The notes beneath the pieces were generated by a model. The model was not told the origin of the DNA, made no database searches, and was given only the letters and a program-made list of their open reading frames with translations. Source: Gari tellinella (Eukaryota > Mollusca > Bivalvia > Cardiida > Psammobiidae). Taken from it: DNA of 64,000 bases. The position numbers were made by a program, and so were the translations under genes. Location of the stretch: assembly GCA_922989275.2 (NCBI GenBank), contig OV277861.1:37636623-37700622 (forward strand), in the 5' to 3' direction. Positions 55,120 to 64,000 of the stretch are shown here, piece by piece. Every line of letters starts with the position of its first letter. The first letter of the stretch is position 1.

Positions 55120-56442
55120 GTAACCCTCATCCGGACCTTTGGGGTCTATTGGACCCCAGCGGCTTTTTTTTTGCTAGAAAAAAGTAATCTGCCTAATGAC
55201 GCTTATGACGTTTTCAGACATTGTTCCTATGGCTGTTTTTGACACTTCTGTGAAATACGTACTTAATAGGTCAATTCGCATAGATTTTATTTTCAAAACA
55301 CTACTGGGGTCCAGCCGGACCCCAGAATTCTAAAGGTAAGTAAAATGTATTTCAGACCATTTCAAAACCTTTACTTGTTGTTTACAACTACAATAATGGC
55401 ATTTATTGAATAGTAGATAGCCCCGGCAATACCGTTCCTCAATGGTGCATATCAAAATATAAAATGTCATGATCTTGTGGTTGAGTTACTTCCCTTGGAT
55501 ATTATAACCCCGGAGCGCAAACCGCTGGAACGAATACAATTCTATCCGACCTCAAATTATCGAAAAGATTTCAAGATTCAAATAAGTAAACAGTATTATT
55601 CTTGGTTCTGGTCCTTTCTGGAAGTTTCAATAGCAGTAATGGGCCAAGATTGGTGACCTTGACCTTTGACCTTGACCCTAATGATCGTTGGCCAACGAGG
55701 TCTGGTCGGTCGTATTTAAGACGTCTTTATCAATGATTTATTGCCATTTATCAGTATATCAGATTCAACTATATAGCTACAGGGGGAGAAAAACATACAT
55801 TAGACAAGCATGCTCCATTTAGGATGTATGGCAAACGCTTATTCAGCAGTGGCTTAACCTAATGTTTGATACAATTTCTTGTAAATTCATTCATGAATAA
55901 AAATTAATGTAATAGATGAAGATCGCAGGAAATTGACGATATTGTTCAGCTGGGACGCTGTTTTGGATACATATGTTCCACTAATAATGTTTTTAAGTCA
56001 GTCATGGTTAACAGTTGTATAGTAACCCATGTTAATATGCATAAATATTATTTGGGGTCCACTGGACCCAACCATATTTTTGTCATTTTCTTCCAAATAT
56101 TTACTTAGTTCAGTACAAGATACACCAAAAGTGTAACAAAAGGTATATCTAGTCATAAATATGTCCACATTTCACAATCTGTACATTTTCAGCACAAGTT
56201 ATTAGATAAAATTTGATTTTAGAGCAAAAAACTTAGTTTTTTGTGTTACTATGGTCGCTGGTTGCCATGGTAACAGTGAGAGCAACTACCATATAGCATA
56301 AACACATCAATTTATAATGCGACATCAGTTATGTTTCAAATGCCCATCTTGATTTAGAAAAATAACAAAAATGCACAGTGGGGTCCAATGGACCCCAAAA
56401 ATCTCAAAACGGAAGTTTTTGCAAGGTCCGGATGAGGGTTAA
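55120..56442. mobile_element. Family N, 1.3-kb TTAA element with GGGGTCC palindromes
   Basis: Ends CCCTCATCCGGACCTT and AAGGTCCGGATGAGGG, flanked by GTAA (mutated TTAA) and TTAA. Inside, GGGGTCTATTGGACCCC (55151-55167), CTGGGGTCCAGCCGGACCCCAG, GGGGTCCACTGGACCC and GGGGTCCAATGGACCCC are spaced along the element. No transposase reading frame; non-autonomous piggyBac-like by its ends. Confidence 0.75.
55654..55680 (-). promoter_or_regulatory. Tandem AGGTCA half-sites including a DR1
   Basis: On the minus strand AGGGTCAAGGTCAAAGGTCA is followed by AGGTCA: a DR1 (AGGTCAAAGGTCA) of the type bound by RXR/HNF4 receptors, plus TCAAGGTCA. It is within element N. Confidence 0.35.
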
Positions 56443-56471
56443 ACGGCTGAGAATAACGTGATCTCAACTAT

Positions 56472-57314
56472 GGCATAGTTGACATTTAACGTATACGATA
56501 GTAGAATTGTGGTGATTTTCTAATATATTTGAATCTTTAACTGCAATAGTACTCCTGTAGTATTGACCTGCAACGATATCGCATAAACCCTTCCATTGTC
56601 ACATACGACAATAATAGTAGTTGTACACTGTCGGGATATATATGATAACCACAAATAATTTGACTTTCGACTTATGTCTTTTTGAAACTCGTATCCACTG
56701 GAACCTCTAAACTGAGGAACGATGATAGTTCAAGACGAGAGATTAGAGTCAGAGATGATGTTTACTCCAATGATTATAATGTTTTATTTTTATTTACCCG
56801 AGAAGAATAACAGAGACTATTCCCAAAGCAGAGCTTTGAAGCCGATTTTATAAAAACTGCGGACGTCAGTTCTGGAACGAAAGTCTTTATAATTGCTAGT
56901 CAAACATTGAACGCCAATGCTATAGGATGAACATGTAAAACAGGGGTTGTTTGTTCTCGTACTGCTGATAGATTTAATATCACGACTACGATATATTGGT
57001 GATTGAACATCTCTATTTGCTAAAACTTTGGATCAAATATCAAACCAAGAGTTACCAAGTGTCTCAATATTTAAGGAATATGACACTCTTAAGTATTTAT
57101 TTAGTCCGAATGCAAATGCTCAACGTCTAAGACAATCGAGTAGAAGTAACAATTGAATCAATTCACTGCCTTACCACCAGTACTATGTTTTTCAAAGGCA
57201 GTTTGGAACGCATTCAGATAAATCTTCAGTACAATCTACCAATTTCTTTCTTTATTTTTTAGAAAATTTGACAATTAACACATCTGTGACTAAATCAGAA
57301 AAATATAAGCAACA
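56472..57314. other. No recognised feature
   Basis: AT-rich, no repeats matched. Confidence 0.5.
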
Positions 57315-57492
57315 CTCAATGCGGCGTCTGATCTAAGTCTGCACTGTTTGATGATAGAAATTCAAATCAACTGAAATAAAATAGACAAGTCATCCTTTAA
57401 ATAAATAATGGACAGACCCAACATATAAGCCTGGACCTATCTACTAGATAAAAATTGATTATGTTGATGACCCCTTGACATTAAAATGGGTT
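57315..57492 (+). repeat. Family G MITE, 5'-truncated (G7)
   Basis: AATGCGGCGTCTGATCTAAG (right hairpin arm) to AAAATGGGTTAA. The constant right block is present but diverged (AATAATGGACAGACCCAACA). Confidence 0.55.
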
Positions 57493-58113
57493 AAGAAGAC
57501 ACGACGAGTATTTCGCCAGAGTTGGGGTTAAAAAAGATAAAAGTTGAATGTAACAATTGTGTTTTTCTCGCATTTCTTGAACTTGGTTTGCCGTTTGTTA
57601 CAGCGGATTGCATACTGTATGCTGAATACATAGTCATTAAGTAATTGATCTGATATATAGCATAATTAAGAAAAGAATTTAAACAATCACTTTTACGAAC
57701 AATGTCACTGACCCGTACAATATAGTATAAGACAAGACAACACTCTTTCAATTAAGACTTCTAATCAATACTGTCACTTTATGTTTTTGTACCGTAATAA
57801 CATTGCTCTGGCTTCTAGGAAGTTTAGCATATAATCCTTCATCTATTAGGATGCATTAAGTATGCCGGTGTAACGAAGTATTTTGACCCCCATCGAAAAA
57901 AGACCCCCCGGTCATAATTCGACGACGTGGAATGACCCCCGGTCATTTTTCGATATCGTTCAATGACCCCCCCGGTCATAATTCGACGTCGAAATTTGAC
58001 CCCCCGGTCATAGTACTATGACTCCCCTCATGAAGTATTTTGACCCCTCCTGAAATATATCGACCCCCATCGAATAGTGACCCCTACCCTCTCCAGCAAT
58101 TAAGCGACACAGT

Positions 58114-58353
58114 TTAACCAATTGGACCCTAGCGACGAGTATATTAGATATTTACAAACAGTGTTCATGTTAATAGTACACTTGTCCTTTGTAAACAGTG
58201 TAGACCCAAGTCAGACTTTACCCACAGGAGCCCTCTGATATGTGTCAGTTTTGAAATGTATTGTATAAAACAACTCTAGCTAGTCGAAAATTGACTTGAC
58301 ATAACTAGAAAACTTGAATTCTTCACTTACATTTTCAGGTGTGAATGAGTTAA
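58114..58353. mobile_element. Family H TTAA MITE, copy H2 (nested)
   Basis: TTAACCAATTGGACCCTAGC to AGGTGTGAATGAGTTAA, 240 bp with TTAA at both ends. The hairpin has decayed (GTAAACAGTGTAGACCCAAG left; right arm lost). Confidence 0.65.
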
Positions 58354-59082
58354 AACATACATAAACTTTAGATAATAAACAAGTTAAAATTCAGACATGA
58401 TAAGCACGCCATGGGAACGTTCACTATACTAAATGCTGTTCCCGAGGGATACCGTTACATGTAACCTGGTGCTTATATGTTGGGTGCTGATGGGATTACC
58501 CGATCTCTTTGATACAAACTGGTTGCGGGTCTGAGGTATAATTCGTGAACAGCTTATTTATAAATAAGTTAAGGGTGTAATTCAGCCATGGAGTATGCAG
58601 GTCGGTGGGGCGGGGGCAGGCAGGGTGTGAATTACTTGAGAAAGTTATAAATTACTTTACAAGTTTACACTCACATTGCTAAAGAGTGCATTATATTACA
58701 ATTACCATAACGCAACGTTTACATAAAATTTTGTAATGCATTAAATTACAACAACATTGGCAAACTAATGCATTACATCGTACATTACAGTCCAAAACAT
58801 TACTAAAAAATACTAATAAGCATATCATATATAACTGCTAGGTTATCATTTACAAGTTATTTGTCAACTACATAATCAAAGATGCAAACTTAAGAATACA
58901 TGTATGCAAGTATACAGTTTGTAAAGTCAAAGCATTTTTGCCTGTACACTTCTTGATTGAATTACTGCTATAGAGGGGTTCAACTGTACCAAGACAAAAT
59001 GTATAAATGTCACTGCTGCATATAACACCATTACAGTTTCAAATGCATTGTCTGTTAGATGCATAAAGTCAAACATGAATAC

Positions 59083-59150
59083 TAACCCTTAACTCCATAG
59101 CCTGTTTCTATTCTTGAAGATATATGACCACTTATTGAACGTAGTTTAAA
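59083..59150. repeat. Family D left-end fragment
   Basis: ACCCTTAACTCCATAGCCTG and ATATATGACCACTTATTGAA match the D left side; truncated before the hairpin. Confidence 0.45.
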
Positions 59151-59394
59151 GTATATCAGTGGTACTCGATATCAATAAACGTGAAGAAGTAAAACTATTT
59201 ATCCCCCTTTTACATGTACCTCGTATATATAATATTTACATCGATTCCAATGACATTCGTCTTCTTACAATGTGTCGAAACATGTGTCTATGAAAATATT
59301 GATTAGATAATTGACAGTATATTGTACAACATAGAACCATCCAAAGATTTTTAAAAGTAATTAGCAATCTGACATGAATTAACCCTCAGGGTGC

Positions 59395-59705
59395 TGCTCG
59401 CGACATTCAATAATGAGAAGGGGCCTTTGTTTGACATCAAACACGGTAATTACAGGGCGTGTCATTGTATGAAATAGAATAATATCAAGGGGTCATTCTA
59501 CGACATCGAATAATGACCGGGGGTCATTCTACGACATCGAATAATGACCGGAGAGTCATTCTACGACATCAAATAAAGACCGGGGGTCATTCTACGACAT
59601 CGAGTTATGACCGGGGGGTCATTCTACGACATCAAATAAAGACCGGGGGTCATTCTACGTCATCGAATAATGACCGGAGTTATTCAACGACACTGATTGG
59701 TGACA
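59395..59705 (+). repeat. Tandem minisatellite, unit about 30 bp
   Basis: GGGGTCATTCTACGACATCG followed by AATAATGACC repeats about seven times with unit lengths near 30-31 bp. It shares the GGTCATT/TCGA vocabulary of the element's subterminal arrays. Confidence 0.85.
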
Positions 59706-59870
59706 AGGGTAATGAGGCAATGTATATAAGTTGTTTGCAGATGGTGTTAAATGTACACATAAACATGATAAACTGTTAAATCATATCAGCAAGAGCTGGC
59801 AAAACACAACATAACCCGTTTGTAGTGGCTTTATTTGATTGATGACAAATTGATAGGTACTTCAGGGCCC

Positions 59871-59983
59871 AAGGTTATAAAGAGTTTGAGTTGAGTCTGG
59901 GCGTTTGCGCTAATCTGACCAACCATATACCTGGCAACGATCTCAGACTCAACTCAAACTCTTTATTATCTTGAGCTTTTCGT
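59871..59983. repeat. Family I palindrome, copy I3, centre deleted
   Basis: GGTTATAAAGAGTTTGAGTTGAGTC pairs with GACTCAACTCAAACTCTTTA; the central TTTGAGC-rich stem is reduced to GCTAATCTGACCAACCATAT. Confidence 0.65.
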
Positions 59984-60921
59984 CACTACAGAATTCAAGG
60001 TCAAACTGAGGCAACAGATATCACGATACTCACAATATTGGTCACTTACTAAATACGACAATAGTACATTTCGCAGTTGCTAAGTTATGCAAGGTAAAGA
60101 GTCTTACAAGTAAACAATACTATAATACTTAAGTCATTCAAAGTGACACTACCTTATTAAAATGTAAAGCCGGAGAACACTAAAAACACAAGTAATGGTA
60201 ATAAAAAGATGACCAAACTATACATGCAAGTGCAGTTTAATAAAGGTTTTACAGTTGTTTTGATACCAACTTTACTTCAGATTTAACGACCGATATCAAG
60301 CTCACGTCAGTGTCTTGAGACTAGAACAGTTGAAACGAAACCCGAAACCAAAGCAAAGATTAGATCAAAGTTTGTTGGCCAAACTGAGATACTTTTCAAC
60401 AGTACTGTTGTGTTTTCGAAAAAATAAACGTAAACCTTTAGTCATGTTTAAAAAGAAATGCATTAATACAATTCCAAAGCTTTTGTCACGGAGCCCCCTC
60501 AAAATCTCCCAACTTTGGGCACTAACGTATTGACTTGCCAACTGACAGGTATCCTTCTAAACCAGTAGAACGTACATGTATGAGCGTCGTGGTACCAAAT
60601 AAATGCCATAAAAGTTGTTGATCGAAAAATAATGTAAAAGGTCAAGGTCACAGTAACCTGAAAAGTGAAAAATTTACAGGCTATGTTATAGGCCACTTTG
60701 CCATGGCAAACTGTACTCACACACCAACTTTGGTACATGTAAATCTTGTTGATGTAATAAAGAAAATATGTTCTAAACAAAAGGTACATGTGAAGACGGA
60801 ATCACTTCCAGACACGCGCAATTTTGTCACTACATACGCCCAAAATTGAGCTTTGGGGTATAAATACACATTTAGCACTTGCAAAACTAACTTTACACCA
60901 AATATAAAGGTAAGTATATAG
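59984..60921. other. Interior of family Q element, otherwise unremarkable
   Basis: An AAAGGTCAAGGTCACAGTAA stretch (60637-60656) suggests a decayed GGTCA-type repeat. A 72-codon open stretch at 60315-60533 is lysine/arginine-rich but has no recognised domain. Confidence 0.4.
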
Positions 60922-61062
60922 GGGGTCATTTTTCGACAGAAGGGGGTCAATATTCGACGATGGGGGGTCCTTTTTCGACGACAGGGGGTAATTCTACGAC
61001 GTCGAATTTTGACCGGGGGGTCACTTTTCGATGGGGGTCAAAATACTTCGTTACACCGGCAT

Positions 61063-61695
61063 TAGAAACGACGTTTAAATAATCCGTTAAAAGAATCATT
61101 ATCTCACTTAATTTACACAATGCCCAAATGGCCGATTATGCGATCCGTTTATGATATTCTTGGAATAGATAGATACTAAATCATGCTGTCTTATCGATTT
61201 TTTTTTATATATAAATCCACACGATTAAGGAGCTATTGATTGTTTTTTGCTTTTTACCGCCCATTTGAATAGGCAAATCTTTGGTTTCTAAAGCTCTACT
61301 CTTGTGTACGTCTACTTAACCATCTTTTCAAAATACTTTACATATAAAGTGTAATAAAGCATGATTTGAAATTGCCACATTATTTCTCTCTCTTTAAACC
61401 GTTCTAAATTCATCAAATCTATTCAGCGCATTGCGGTTTGGGATTTCAATTCAAAATATTAACATTAGTACTTGTTTGTTGTAACTTCTTTCTATGTTAT
61501 TTACGCTATAAGTTCAAGTTTTATTCACTTTTAGCAAAGAGTCTTAACTTAAGCAACGATTCATATATTTCAAAGTTTATTGTATACATAATGGATTACA
61601 ACTGGCAAAAATAAGCGCATATGTTACCCTTCCTAAAAAGTAACGGTATAAAACACTTTGTGATTGTTATCATAATCTCAAAAACAGACAAGAAC
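61063..61695. other. No recognised feature
   Basis: AT-rich, no repeats matched. Confidence 0.5.
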
Positions 61696-62174
61696 CAGAC
61701 AAGAATTCAGACACATATATCATGTCGATTGTATTGACTCAGTTTACTGCCAATACCGATGGATGAGTTGTGCGGACACTAGAAAAAATGGCTCTGATTT
61801 TATTCTATTGGTTTAAGGAAAGAAAGGTATTACCAAACAACAGAAAGAAACAAGTTTCGGTAAATACTTATTCATATGTTGTTGATCAGTTAGACTGAAA
61901 CATCAAAGTTTAACAGTAACTACTATAGTGGAGAATCTGTTATTCTTTCCCAATAAACGCGTTAACGCTAAAACTATTATTTGCAGTGCAAACAGTTTAG
62001 AGCCAGATCAGACGCCGGGTAACCCGGTGTCTGATCAGGCTCCAAACTGTTTGCCACCAAGATAAACATGAATTATCAGAATTGTCCCAATAGTTGTACT
62101 TTTCTACGTTTTAGTGCTTTGCGTTTGCGTACGTTTGCGTTTAAACGGGAAAGAATAACAGAGTCTCCACTGTA
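61696..62174 (-). repeat. Inverted duplication, right arm (479 bp)
   Basis: Reverse complement of 52388-52866, including the A6 MITE at its right end. The arms are 8.8 kb apart. Confidence 0.85.
61924..62174 (+). mobile_element. Family A hairpin MITE, copy A6
   Basis: TATAGTGGAGAATCTG to CAGAGTCTCCACTGTA, 251 bp. It shares the mutated TATAGTGG end with A5 (CCACTATA), which confirms that the two are duplicates of one insertion. Confidence 0.85.
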
Positions 62175-62253
62175 GTGTAAATTATTAGAAATGAGCGATT
62201 GCAAACATTTTTGCTTGAAAACCACGGATAACGTATTTTATAGCTAAACAAAA

Positions 62254-62605
62254 TACAGTGTTCACTCTCTACAACAAAACTCAATGGGAAACAAAGATTG
62301 TGCGGGTTGTTCAGAGGGAATTGTTATAGGGGTGAGTTGGAGAGAAATAATTATACTAAGAATGCTAAATATGATTGGACATACATTTGCAAACTGATAG
62401 AACGTTTTAAATGTTATTTTCTGTCAATGTGTCTACTACGTTAGTTTTAGAGGAATTATAACATACATGTACGACAATTGTAAATATGTAATATTGCAGG
62501 AGTTAGAGCGTAAGACAGAAACATGTTATTTTAGGAACGAAGGCGAACACTGTTGAAAGGAGGGATTCGTTGTTGAAAGGGTCGTTGTTGAGAGGGAGCA
62601 ATGTA
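62254..62605. mobile_element. Family E MITE, copy E6 (hairpin absent)
   Basis: TACAGTGTTCACTCTCTACA to GAGAGGGAGCAATGTA, 352 bp. GTTGTTCAGAGGGAATTGTT and GGGTCGTTGTTGAGAGG inside. Only TTTGCAAACTGATAGAACG remains where the hairpin would be. Confidence 0.65.
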
Positions 62606-62656
62606 CAGTAAATGTACTAGTCTATCTAAGGTTGTGTCAGTATCTCAAACATCACG

Positions 62657-62812
62657 GTCCAAGGTAATAAAGCTTTTCAGTTGAGTCTAAAGTCGTTCTT
62701 AAGTCGTTCTCAAGCATTTGATTGGTCAGATTTGAGCTTAGGCTCAAATCTGACCAATCAAATACTTGATAACACACTCAGACTCAGTTTAAACGCTCTA
62801 TAACCTTGGACC
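62657..62812. repeat. Family I palindrome, copy I4
   Basis: GGTCCAAGGTAATAAAGC pairs with the arm ending TATAACCTTGGACC; the inner stem TTTGATTGGTCAGATTTGAG is perfect around GCTTAGGC. A short AGTCGTTCTTAAGTCGTTCT duplication lengthens the left arm. Confidence 0.8.
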
Positions 62813-63521
62813 CAAGCGTAAAGTTTACGTTAATCACAGAATCAGGATTTATATTCCTTTTCCAAGTTTAGGAAATCCATAACTACGTAAATAGAGAGTA
62901 ATGGTTGAACAATCCAACACCTAATACGACGTAATTGTTCTCCATTTGGTAGATCGATTTCTTAATATGTACACTAATGGACTTCGTTTGATAACTATTA
63001 ACGTAATTATATAAACCTGTACTACAAAAGATAGAATTATCCGACTACGCCAGCATTTAAATGGATAAAAGGAACTAAATGACAGAACTACGCGTGACTA
63101 AATTGTCTATGATTTGCTCTGTATTAAGCTAGCGGCAGAAAAATTCGTATGCAACCTACCTATATATTTGAAAAAACTATGGACTGTTTTGCTACAATTT
63201 TGAAGACGTTTCTCTAAAATGTTACATGACCTAAATAGATCATCTGCGTGTTGGTCATATTAATCCATATGTTGAAAGTAGATTCTAAAAACGCCATTCA
63301 AACAGAGCCAATATTTAAATGCGTTTTTTCACTATTACATAACAATTTTGTCGTTGACGGGGAAAGCATTGGTACTATCTTAGCGCTCATTTAATTAATG
63401 TATATAACTTACTGACATAGAGCACTCACAAGTATATTTCTTCTCCTCACGTAGTTAAGTTTCGTAAGGTCTTTCATCTCACACCAAATATTCCTGAAGG
63501 TGTTATCTTAATCAGTAAATG
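62813..63521. other. No recognised feature
   Basis: AT-rich; no repeat or ORF recognised. Confidence 0.5.
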
Positions 63522-63589
63522 GCAAACAGTGTAGACCCTGATCAGACTGCTCCCTCAGGACCAGTCTGATCAGGGTCTACACTGTTTGT
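63522..63589. repeat. Family H hairpin
   Basis: GCAAACAGTGTAGACCCTGA pairs perfectly with TCAGGGTCTACACTGTTTG; the inner stem CAGACTGCTCC/GGACCAGTCTG is of a third type, unlike CGCCG or AGGGCTCC. Confidence 0.75.
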
Positions 63590-63833
63590 TCGTATGTCCC
63601 AATACTTAGGATTATTACGGTATTACTGAAGTGCTCTACTCCTCCAATACCCGCATTACATTTAAAATGATCTATGGATGTTAAAATAGGAAAACAAATA
63701 TTGAGAAGCAAAAACAAACAAAAAGCATCCGCATAATATATGATACTGAAACCTATCGGGAGTTATACTTATCATGCAATGTCGCTGTCTTGTAAACGCG
63801 TTCGTATTCGAAACGACTCAGTAGTAGTGAAAC

Positions 63834-63912
63834 CCCTCCACTGCATTATCCTGAGTACGATGATAATTTGAAAACAGTTTGAATTCTGATCAGACGCCGT
63901 GTAACGCAGGTC
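63834..63912. repeat. Decayed F-like fragment
   Basis: ACCCCTCCACTGCATTATCC resembles the F left end; AAAACAGTTTGAATTCTGAT then CAGACGCCGTGTAACGC is the left hairpin arm; the right arm is lost. Confidence 0.45.
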
Positions 63913-64000
63913 ATTTAATGTCAATGGTAGAAATGCTAGTGTTATTTCAAACACAATCCCAAGCTTGTACTAGGAATTCGGAACACTTCAATACATGAAC

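Larger units (their letters stand above)
54942..56471 (+). mobile_element. Family C MITE interrupted by a 1.3-kb TTAA element
   Basis: GGGGGAGAAAACGTTATCCC, hairpin remnant GTGCAAACTGTCTAGAACAG, ATTTTCTACATTCTTGCG, then element N, then AACGGCTGAGAATAACGTG. The break lies in the C segment where GCGTTTAAACGG is expected. Confidence 0.65.
57862..61062. mobile_element. 3.2-kb element with 63-bp inverted termini and GACCCC arrays (family Q)
   Basis: The outer 38 bp (ATGCCGGTGTAACGAAGTAT...) are perfect inverted repeats, and homology extends to 63 bp with about three mismatches. Subterminal repeats of GACCCCCCGGTCAT and TTCGACGTCGAA fill 57895-58090 and 60922-61030, and a related tandem array lies at 59395-59705. 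There is no transposase ORF, so it is non-autonomous. It has accumulated other elements (58114-58353, 59083-59150, 59871-59983). No clear target duplication was found. Confidence 0.75.

Overview
The window looks like repeat-rich nuclear DNA from a marine or freshwater invertebrate, most likely a bivalve mollusc. It is AT-rich, has no bacterial-style operons, and carries tRNA-derived SINEs, non-LTR retrotransposons, GGTCA-rich mollusc-type repeats and large numbers of hairpin-forming miniature transposons. The genus cannot be proved from sequence alone; a dreissenid mussel is only a weak guess from the hairpin repeats. I found no intact host gene, rRNA or genuine tRNA gene.

The only long coding region is one apparently intact LINE (about 18.8-23.4 kb, plus strand). 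ORF1 (303 aa) is a basic, coiled-coil, L1-ORF1p-like RNA chaperone. ORF2 (about 1143 aa) has an APE endonuclease, a reverse transcriptase and a C-terminal CCHC knuckle. The two ORFs share one reading frame and are separated by a single UAG. ORF2 has no AUG before endonuclease catalytic residues, which points to stop-codon readthrough or reinitiation. Other retroelement traces are a 5'-truncated LINE (16307-17094, minus), a PHD-finger ORF1-like fragment at the left edge (1-233, minus), two full-length SINEs (36785-37130 plus; 41037-41380 minus), SINE fragments near 30.2 and 31.8 kb, and a possible LINE tail near 24.6 kb.

Most of the rest is miniature DNA transposons. The main groups are: family A/C (TA target, CAGTGGAG ends, about 250 bp); family E (TA target, TACAGCG ends); TTAA-target families D, F, G, H and N with TTAACCC ends; family B (613 bp, 6-7 bp target duplications); a Harbinger-like element (TAA duplication); a pogo-like element; near-perfect palindromes of family I; and a 3.2 kb element with 63-bp inverted termini and GACCCC-type arrays (57862-61062). 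Nesting is frequent and often exact (TTAA and TA duplications), so relative ages can be read off.

The most unusual pattern is that A/C, E, F, G and H, which have different termini and target sites, carry the same roughly 67-bp internal hairpin built on GCAAACAGTxTxGAxxCxGATCAGA. The same stem also occurs alone, deleted, or collapsed to its TGATCA centre. This suggests a shared or exchanged hairpin module. Other structural points are a 479-bp inverted duplication 9 kb apart (52388-52866 and 61696-62174), a tandem array of about 340-bp units (35820-37300), a dispersed repeat that carries an expanded CA tract in one copy only, and 27-28 bp direct repeats flanking two hairpin elements.
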